Source of the DNA: Scolanthus callimorphus
Taxonomy: Eukaryota; Cnidaria; Anthozoa; Actiniaria; Edwardsiidae
Length of the DNA stretch: 64,000 nt
Direction: 5' to 3'
Assembly: GCA_033964015.1 (NCBI GenBank)
Contig: CM066913.1
Location: 24,330,790-24,394,789 of the forward strand
This document shows positions 55,832 to 64,000 of this stretch, piece after piece. The position numbers and the translations under genes were made by a program. Within the stretch, counting starts at the first letter, position 1, and each line of letters opens with the position of its first letter. The notes beneath the pieces are model-generated. The model was not told where the DNA came from. It made no database searches and worked only from the letters and a program-made list of their open reading frames with translations.

Positions 55832-55837
55832 AATAAA
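55832..55837 (+). terminator. Candidate ELOF1 polyadenylation signal
   Basis: AATAAA about 320 nt after the stop codon, followed by a T/G-rich stretch (TGTGAAGTTTGTAAAAATGT) at 55862-55881. Confidence 0.5.
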
Positions 55838-57496
55838 TGCTGAACATTTGTTAAAAAATATATGTGAAGTTTGTAAAAATGTCCTTTTGTGTCAAATCTA
55901 TTATACTGAGAGTCAATAGTTGTCGTATTCTGGGACACAAATTGTTTTGCTAGTATAGTTGATTTCCATTAGAGAGTAAACAGTAAATCCATGAAACATT
56001 TGCAAATACAAAAGTGCACAAATTTCTACAATGTACAAAAAGTGACTCTTGGCCAAGTCATTTTTTCGTCTCGTCATGCTTCAAACAACTGCTGTTTAGT
56101 GTTTCATGGGGTACGGTTACAATGCGGCACGGAACCTCGCCTCGTTAATTGGGCTATGTAACGGTTGTTCCAACAAACTTCTATAAAACTAGGCCAGTGG
56201 TGTCCGTAAACAACTCGAAATCCTATACCATGCTTTAAACACGAGGTTCCGGTATAAAAGGGATAAGATCTCCCACTTTCATGCTTGAATCGGCAACTAT
56301 AATTTCATAACTGAGTAGAATAAAGTCCACAATTTTTAGTCTCCGGCAAAAGTGATTTTTAAGGACCCCCCAACAAGTCCAATTAACATTTCGTTTGAAT
56401 AAATATCAAGATAACTCATTGTAGATTACTGAGTAATTGATTATTTGATGTCTACTAACTTTTTCAGTTCACATTAATTTGGGTTCCCATTCAAATCGTT
56501 GGGTGCCAACAAAACTTGAATACTACAATCTTGGACAAAACCTGTACCTTTCCTCCTGTCATTTCACCGAAGCAATGTTGCAAGGAACGTGTCGAGGGAT
56601 GGACGCCCTTCATCACCATTGATTTAGGGAGAGGGGGATAACTGGGGCCTAAAGTTAGTGAAAACTCAAAAAAAGATAGGTGTTTTCTCATTGTCTAAGA
56701 TTGTCTGCGATCGTAAAACGGTCATAATTCGATTTTGTATGGCAATGTTTCGACCTATTTCTCTGATGTTTTCACTGAGCGTAAAGCATGAGTGCTGCCA
56801 TTTTCAATAAGCTAATTTGCAATTTGTGACGTCAGAGTGCTGCTTCGGGAAAACTGCTAACGGCTATAATCTCGATGCCGGCGAAATGGGAAGAAGAGGA
56901 TAAGTAAGTAATGTAGAATACTAGCGGTTTCAATTGAAAGTAAAATGCTGCGAGCGCTATTTTACAATCTACATGCCTTGGTATACACTTATTCATGACT
57001 GTAAGCGGCTGCTTCTTGTTGGGGTAGAGATGCTATATTCACTGCAGGTCTTCAGCTTTTTCGAACACCAGACAATCGGATAATCTGATGCACTTTGGCA
57101 CGCGACTGCAACTGCATATAAACAAACACTGAATAAAACCCAACTTAATCGTGAAAATAGCGCTTCTCTTGCAAAGCACAACACAGATAGCTAAAATAAA
57201 CGTATAGCTCATCGTTGTGAGCATTTATTTGGTCTCAGATGTACCTTAAAAGGCAGTGAAATGCAGTAAAACCCGGCATTAAGCGGATGTTTCGCCGGTC
57301 GATATCAGAAGATCTCGTGGGTGAGTGCTATTTCCTGTCTACATCCCCCATCGCAAAATGTGTCGTCGTGATTGTGAGGCTCAACAGCCGTCCAGCCGGC
57401 CCGTTGAAACACACAGATAAATAGAGGAATGCTCACGACTTATTTCCTGTAAACTACACTGTAAACAGTTATAGAGTAATTCCTATCTGGTGTGGT
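55838..57496. other. Intergenic region downstream of ELOF1
   Basis: No gene recognised on either strand. Frames at 56491-56691 and 56993-57224 (-) are short and show no family features. Confidence 0.45.
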
Positions 57497-60400
57497 TATC
57501 TGCTTTCGTCTGAGCTCATCTGGGTTCATCTGCCTTCATCTGGCTTCATTTGCCTTGATCTGCCTTCATCTGGGTTCATCTGCCTTCATCTGAGTTCATC
57601 TGTCTTCATCTGAGTTGATCTGTGTTCATCTGCCTTCATCTAGGTTCATCTGCCTTCATCTGGGTTCATCTGCCTTCATCTGAGTTCATCTGTGTTCATC
57701 TGAGTTCATCTGTGTTCATCTGCCTTCATCTAGGTTCATCTGCCTTCATCTGGGTTCATTTGCCTTCATTTGCCTTCATCTGGGTTCATCTGCCTTCATC
57801 TGAGTTCGTCTGTCTTCATCTGAGTTCATCTGTGTTCATCTGCCTTCATCTAGGTTCATCTGCCTTCATCTGGGTTCATTTGCCTTCATTTGCCTTCATC
57901 TGGGTTCATCTGCCTTCATCTGAGTTCATCTGCCTTCATCTGAGTTCATCTGCCTTCATCTGTGTTCATCTGCCTTCATCTGTGTTCATCTGCCTTCATC
58001 TGGGTTCATCTGAGTTCATCTGCCTTCATCTGAGTTCATCTGCCTTCATCAAGGTTCAGCTGCCATCATCTGGGTTCATCTGCCTTCATCTGCCTTCATC
58101 TGGGTTCATCTGCCTTCACCTGGGTTCATTTGCCTTCATCTGAGTTCATCTGCCTTCATCTGGGTTCATCTGCCATCATCTGGGTTCATCTGCCTTCATC
58201 TGCCTTCATCTGGGTTCATTTGCCTTCATCTGAGTTCATCTCCCTTCATCTGGGTTCATCTGCCTTCATCTGTGTTCATCTGCCTTCATCTGAGTTCATC
58301 TGGGTTCATCTGCCTTCATCTGGGTTCATTTGCCTTCATCTGCCTTCATCTGGGTTCATCTGAGTTCATCTGCCTTCATCTGAGTTCATCTGCCTTCATC
58401 TGAGTTCATCTGCCTTCATCTGGGTAAATCTGCCTTCATCTGTGTTCATCTGCCTTCATCTGTGTTCATCTGAGTTCATCTGTCTTCATCTGAGTTCATC
58501 TGCTTTCATCTGGGTTCACCTGCCATCATCTGGGTTCATCTGCCTTCATCTGAGTTCATCTGCCTTCATCTGGGTTCATCTGCCTTCATCTGGTTCATCT
58601 GCCTTCATCTGGGTTCATTTGCCTTCATCTGAGTTCATCTGCCTTCATCTGGGTTCATCTGCCTTCATCTGAGTTCATCTGCCTTCATCTGAGTTCATCT
58701 GTGTTCATCTGCCTTCATCTGGTTTCATCTGAGTTCATCTGCCTTCATCTGAGTTCTTCTGCCTTCATCTGGGTTCATCTGAGTTCATCTGCCTTCATCT
58801 GAGTTCATCTGCCTTAGTCTGGGCTCATCTGCCTTCATCTGAGTTCATCTGCCTTCATCTGAGTTCATCTGCCTTCATCTAGGTTCACCTGGGTTCACCT
58901 GCCTTCATCTGGGTTCATCTGCCTTCATCTGGGTTCATCGGCCTTCATCTGGGTTCGTCTGCCTTCATCTGGGTTCGCCTGCCTTCATCTGGGTTCATCT
59001 GCCTTCATCTGCCTTCATCTGTGTTCATCTGCCTTCATCTGGGTTCATCTGAGTTCATCTGCCTTCATCTGGGTTCATCTACCTTCATCTTGGTTCATCT
59101 ACCTTCATCTTGGTTCATCTGTCTTCATCTGGGTTCATCTGCCTTCATCTGAGTTCATCTGCCTTCATCTGGGTTCACCTGCCTTCATCTGGGTTCATCT
59201 GCCTTTATCTAGGTTCATCAGCCTTCATCTAGGTTCGTCTGCCTTCATCTGTGTCCATCTGCCTTCAGCTTCCTTCATCTGTGTTCATCTGCCTTCATCT
59301 GGGATCATCTACCTTCATCAGGGTTCATTTGCCTTCATCTGGGTTCATGTGCCTTCATCTGGATTCACCTGCCTTCATCTGCCTTCATCTGGGTTCAACT
59401 ACCCTCATCTGCCTTCATTTGAGTTCATCTGCCTTCATCTGGGTTCAACTGCCTTCGTCTGGGTTCATCGGCCTTCATCTGCCTTCATTTGAGTTCATCT
59501 GCCTTCATCTGAGTTCAACTGCCTTCATCTGAGTTCATCCGCCTTCATCGGAGTTCATCTGCCTTCATCTGGGTTCATCTGCCTTCATCATCTGGGTTCA
59601 TCTGCCTTCATCTGGGTTCATCTGCCCTCATCTGGGTTCATCGGCCTTCATCTGAGTTCATCTGCCTTCATCAGAGTTCATCTGCCTTCATCCGCCTTCA
59701 TCTGAGTTCATCTGCCTTCATCTGGGTTCATCTGCCTTCATCTGGGTTCATCTGCCTTCATCTGGGTTCATCTTCCTTCATCTGAGTTCATCTGCCCTCG
59801 TCTCGATTAATCTGGGTTCATCTGAGTTCATCTGGGTTCATCTGCCTTCATCTGCCTTCATCTGAGCTCATCTGCCTTCATCTGAGTTCATCTGCCTTCA
59901 TCTGAGTTCATCTGCCTTCGTCTGGGTTCATCGGCCTGCATCTGAGTTCATCTGCCTTCATCTGAGTTCATCTGCCTTCATCTGGGTTCATCTGCCTTCA
60001 TCTGAGTTCATCTGCCTTCATCTGAGATCATCTGCCTTCATCTGAGTTCATCTCGATTCATCTGGGTTCATCTGAGTTCATCTGAGTTCATCTGCCTTCA
60101 TCTGAGTTCATCTGCCTTCATCTGGGTTCATCGGCCTGCATCTGAGTTCATCTGCCTTCATCTGCCCACACCTGAGTTCATCTGAGTTTATCTGCCCTCA
60201 TCTGGGTTCATCTGAGTTTATCTGCCTTCATCTGCCTTCATCTGGGTTCATCTGCCTTCATTTGGGTTCATCTGCCTTCATCAAAGTTCATCTGCCTTCA
60301 TCTGGGTTCATCTGCCTTTATCTGGGTTCATCTGCCTTCATCTGAGTTCATCTGGGTTCATCTGAGTTCATCTGGGTTCATCTGCCATCATCTGGGTTCA

Positions 60401-60546
60401 TCTGCCTTCATCTGGGTTCATCTGCCTTCATCTGGGTTCATCTGCCTTCATCTGAGTTCATCTGCCTTCATCTGGGTTCATCTGCCTTCATCTGGGTGCA
60501 TCTGCCTTTATGTGGGTTCATCTGCCTTCATCTGAGTCCATCTGCC
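57497..60546. repeat. 3-kb minisatellite, 10-bp period (TTCATCTGNN)
   Basis: About 300 copies of TTCATCTG plus two variable bases, mostly CC, GG, AG, TG or TG-like, often alternating as TTCATCTGCCTTCATCTGGG (20-bp higher order). Because 10 is not a multiple of 3, every frame repeats after 30 bp, and long frames rich in Ser, Phe, Ile and His appear that are not genes. An 11th base (TGG lost one G near 58592) and a CATCATCTG insertion near 59588 shift the register. Confidence 0.97.
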
Positions 60547-61089
60547 AGTAGTATACAAAGTAAGGGTTTTAGCGCGGGCGGATCTGCCCTAGGCACACAT
60601 GTTTATGTCATACATATCATGTCAGAGGCATATCCAGGCCGGACGTGACGTCATTAGTGAAAACAATAGGTTGAACAAACTTGTCCGCTCTTGAGATGGA
60701 CTTGCCCAGACATGCTCAAACCGGAAGTAAAGGATGATTATATGTTGCAGAATATAATAAGTAGTTAGAAATTATAGTATGCTTTTTAGTACTAATAGCT
60801 AGATAAGAAAAATAGTAGTTTCAAAAGAAGGAAAAATGGGGTTTGACGAGTACGAAATCGTACTGATTTGGGGTCAAAACATGAAAACGAGGCTAAAGCG
60901 CAGCGAAGCGTGGACACGCTTTGGTTTCCCATTGGTTACCCTGCGGTCACCCTTTGGTTTCCCTTTGGTTACCCCGTGATTACCTCATGGTTACCCCATG
61001 GTTACCCCTTGGTTACCCCGTGTTTATCCGTTAGTTACCCCGTGGTTATAAATGCCTCTCCGTAAAGGGTTCTAAAAGGATTCAACCTA

Positions 61090-61235
61090 CGCCCAAAATA
61101 AACAGTCTAACATAGACTAACATAGTATAACATAGTCTAGCTACATAGTCTAACATAGACTAACATAGACTAGCTACATAGACTAGCTACATAATCTAAC
61201 AAAAACTAGCTACATAGTAGAACATAGACTAGTAA
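61090..61235. repeat. CTAACATAG / TAGCTACATAG repeats, same family as 1835-2640
   Basis: CAGTCTAACATAGACTAACA, TAGTCTAGCTACATAGTCTA and ACATAGACTAGCTACATAG are near-identical to units in the Polinton-like element at the start of the window. Confidence 0.93.
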
Positions 61236-61373
61236 ATGTCCCTCCGTAAAGGGTTCTAAAACGGTCCTGTGAAGACGAGGAGGAGGAGGAGGGAGAGGAG
61301 GGGTGCTATTCAGTGACTAGGAGGAGGGGCAAACAAAAGGACATTAATGCTTCTTAATATTCTACACTGCTGT

Positions 61374-61530
61374 GGGCGTCTTGCGGGCGTGACGGGCGTT
61401 GACGGACGCTATAGTGGGCGTGACGGGCGCTATAGCGGGCGTGACGGGCGCTTTAGCGGGCGTTGACGGACGCTGTAGCGGGCGTTGTAGCGGGCGTCAA
61501 CGCCCGTCACGCCCGCTACAGCGCCCGCAA
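61374..61530. repeat. GC-rich GGGCGTGAC repeat block with inverted end
   Basis: GGGCGTGACGGGCGCTATAG and GCGGGCGTTGACGGACGCT repeat about eight times, then reverse into AACGCCCGTCACGCCCGCTA, so the block can fold on itself. Confidence 0.9.
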
Positions 61531-62076
61531 GAGGGACATTTACGGAGGGACATTTATAACTACGAGGTAACTAAAGGATAAACACGGAGTAACCAATGGG
61601 TAACCATGGGGTAACCACGAGGTAACCACGGGGTAACCAAAGGGTGACCGCGGGGTAATCAAAGGGAAACCAAAAGGTAGCCAAAGCGTGTCCACGCTTC
61701 GCTGCGCTTTAGCCTCGTTTTCATGTTTTGATCCCAAAATCAGTACGATTTCGTACTCGTCAAACCCCATTTTTTCCTTCTTTTGAAACTACTATCTTTC
61801 TTATCTAGCTATTAGTACTAAAAAGCATACTATAATTTCCAACTACTAATTATATTCTGCAACGTATAATCATCCTCTACTTCCGGTTTGACCATGTCTG
61901 GGTAAGTCTATCTCAAGAGCGGACAAGTCTGGGCAACCTATTGTTTTCACTAATGACGTCACTTCCGGCCTAGATATGCCTCTGACATGATATGTATGAC
62001 ATGATCATGTGTACCTAGGGCAGATCCGCCCTGATCCGCCCGCGCTAAAACCCTTACTTTGTATACTACTTCTGCC

Positions 62077-62759
62077 TTCATCTGCCCTCCACTAGTCTGC
62101 AATCAAGCTAGGGTAGAACGAGGATCCGGACGAGAAAATGAGGACTCACAAAATGAGGAGGCGGACTGAGAAAATGGGACTCACAAAACGCGGACTGCGA
62201 AAATGCGGACTCAAAATAATATATATATATCTTAGAAATAAAAATTTTACGATTTTAGATTGAGTATAGAACCTCAGATAGTTTAAGGCATTGGTCAATG
62301 CTTAGTTTTGCCCTAAGACTTAGAGGGGTAGTCAACTCTGTTTGAACATGCATTATTTACCGGGGGAGGGCCGTTTTTTTGTCAAAAAGAGCTCGAAAAA
62401 AAATTGACCCTCCCCTTTAAAGTACCTTTAAAAATGTGGCCGTCCCCTATGTAGTCCTTAAAAAAAATGTGACCCTCCCCTCAATCTTTTTTTTTTAAGT
62501 ATGAAATCATTGCTTCCTTTAGTAATTCTCCAGCCTGGATCTCGACTGCGGTCTATTATAACAATACAGTTTATGCTAGCGGGCGTAAATATGTTTTTGG
62601 CCTGGCTCATTTTAGCCCGAGCGCAGCGAGGGTTAAAACGAGCACTGAGAAAGGCCCAAAACACATTCACCCCCAAGAACATCAACTACATTACTCTAAT
62701 TATAACTTTGGAGAGCATAAAAGAGTCTAAACAAGTAGAAAAAGCGGGAATTTATGTCA
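62077..62759. other. Spacer with short GGACT..AAAATG repeats
   Basis: After the last minisatellite units (to about 62095), 62130-62215 has five or six copies of GAAAATG(A/C)GGACT(C/G)(A/C). 62216-62232 is an (AT)n run. 62395-62490 has AAAATGTGACCCTCCCC-type repeats. No gene. Confidence 0.6.
62570..62685. repeat. Hairpin element, about 100 bp
   Basis: GGGCGTAAATATGTTTTTGG and TGGCTCATTTTAGCCC pair with GGTTAAAACGAGCACTGAG and GGCCCAAAACACATTCACCC around GAGCGCAGCGAG. The loop resembles that of the hairpin at 34354-34455. Confidence 0.75.
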
Positions 62760-64000
62760 CCATCATAACGCCGATCGCGCGGGCAATAGTAATAGTACCG
62801 CCACAATCGAAATCGAAATTTTCGCAAAATTGGCCGTGTTTGGGACTTATTATCGGACAAACTGGCATACATATTAGCACGCGTTTTACTTAGTGATCAT
62901 TAACATGTATCTGTCTTTACGTACACTAAACTTGAAGTCATTTGAGTGTAATCTGGCTGATTTACAGCCATTCTTGAACGCGTGATATATGGGTCTTTTT
63001 AGCACTTCACATTGAAAAGTCAAATTTTCACCCAAATACCGTGTCTTCAAGAAATGCTGTAAGGCAGCGAGTTTTCACTCAACGTAGCTCAAACTAAGTG
63101 TAGTGAATAATAGATGATATTCATTGATCCATTTGTATCACCCGTTGCCAGGCGCTGTATCTATGGCAACAGACAAAGGCTCAAAGTTGAGAAAAAATGG
63201 TATTTTTATGTCGAAATGTTCGCAAAATTGGCCGTGTTTGGGACTTATTATCGAACAAACTGGCATACATATTAGCACGCGTTTTACTTAGGGATCATTT
63301 ACATGTATCCGTCTTTACGTACATTAAATTTGAAGTCATTGGAGTGTAATCTGGCTGATTTACAGCGATTCTCGAACGCATGATATATGGGTATTGTTAC
63401 CACTTCACATTGACAAGTCAAATTTTCACCCAAATACCGTGTCTTCAAGAAATGCTGTAAAGCAGCGAGTTTTCACTCAACGTAGCTCAAACTTAGTGTA
63501 GTGATCAACGAATGATAGTCATTGATCAATTTGTATCACCCGTTGCTAGGCGCTGTATCTATGGCAACAGACATAGACTCAAACTCGAGGAAACACGCTC
63601 TTTTTATTTCGAAATATTCGCAAAATTGGCTGTGTTTGGGACTAATTCTCGGACAAACTGGCATACATATGAGCATACATTTTACGTAGGGATCATTGGC
63701 ATGTATCGGTCTTTACGTACATTAAGTTTGATGTCACTTGAGTGTAATCTGATTGATTTACAGCCATTCTTGAAAGCATGACATATGGATCTTTTTAGCA
63801 CTTCACATTGAAAAGTCAAATTTTCACCCAAATACCGTGTCTTCAAGAAATGCTGTAAGGCAGCGAGTTTTCACTCAACGTAGCTCAAACTAAGTGCAGT
63901 GAATAATAAATGATATTCATTGATCCATTTGTATCACCCGTTGCCAGGCGCTGTATCTATAGCAAGAGACAAAGGCTCAAAGTTGAGAAAAAATGGTATT
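62760..64000. repeat. Satellite with ~399-bp unit, at least three units, runs off window
   Basis: TTCGCAAAATTGGC(C/T)GTGTTT recurs at 62819, 63219 and 63617 (spacing 400 and 398). Other marks are ACCGTGTCTTCAAGAAATGC, GTTTTCACTCAACGTAGCTC and CACCCGTTGC(C/T)AGGCGC. The end of the third unit (from about 63800) is closer to the first unit than to the second. Confidence 0.95.

Larger units (their letters stand above)
60547..62070. mobile_element. Foldback, Polinton-terminus element, 1524 bp, in the minisatellite
   Basis: Starts AGTAGTATACAAAGTAAGGG and ends with the exact reverse complement. TCTGCC lies on both sides (60541-60546, 62071-62076), compatible with a 6-bp target duplication, although the minisatellite itself is rich in TCTGCC. 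TIRs are about 520-540 bp (to about 61066 and from about 61533). They contain GGTTACCCC-type short repeats and GGACACGCTTTGG. The centre carries CTAACATAG repeats and a GGGCGTGAC-rich block. No gene is present. Terminus and repeats link it to the element at 1-5342. Confidence 0.85.

Noticed and set aside
57622..59532. Long open frames rich in Ser/Phe/His/Ile
   Set aside because: They are by-products of the 10-bp minisatellite and continue in every frame; no start context or family resemblance.

Overview
This is eukaryotic, metazoan DNA. The one clear host gene is a three-exon ELOF1 (transcription elongation factor 1) on the + strand: exon 1 at 42253-42365, exon 2 at 47130-47200, exon 3 at 55445-55509. 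The spliced reading frame is 82 codons plus stop and uses consensus GT/AG introns. The mix of Tx1-like and CR1-like LINEs, BEL/Pao LTR elements, PIF/Harbinger transposons and many short foldback elements suggests a marine invertebrate. A cnidarian such as a coral or anemone is my best guess, by inference only. Almost everything outside ELOF1 is decayed mobile DNA or satellite.

1-5342: right-hand part of a small virus-derived Maverick/Polinton-like element. It has long terminal inverted repeats (TIRs) that carry a PC4-like gene, leftward and rightward gene blocks, a packaging-type ATPase broken by a frameshift, and a central block of short CTAACATAG repeats. Its right end reads CCCTATACTACT. 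A foldback element at 60547-62070 has the same AGTAGTATA terminus, a 6-bp target duplication and the same CTAACATAG repeats, so it is probably a non-autonomous relative.

6140-16320: three nested insertions. A Tx1-like LINE on the - strand is split by a CR1-like LINE (8417-14877, - strand). That LINE is split by a long-TIR DNA element (A, 11331-13965). 16460-17770 holds a broken PIN/FEN-like gene.

17783-31920: a BEL/Pao element (+) with a 557-bp tandem duplication over its protease. Its integrase is interrupted twice, first by a 5.4-kb composite insertion (22565-27931) that contains a second, rearranged BEL element and a ~125-bp tandem array. The second interruption is long-TIR element B (28251-30934), which has the same terminal motif as element A.

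32301-39320: a satellite whose units carry paired TGACGTCA (CRE) palindromes. It is split by a 6.05-kb PIF/Harbinger element (32508-38558) with exact TTA target duplications, a broken DDE transposase and a Myb/SANT-like accessory gene. A Mutator-like foldback element with a 10-bp target duplication lies inside it.

39321-57496: the ELOF1 locus. Its introns (4.8 and 8.2 kb) are full of hairpin elements and one 6.9-kb region bounded by inverted repeats. 57497-60546: a 3-kb satellite with a 10-bp period. 62760-64000: a ~399-bp satellite running off the window. All transposon genes here carry stops, frameshifts or deletions. ELOF1 is the only gene I judge intact and functional.
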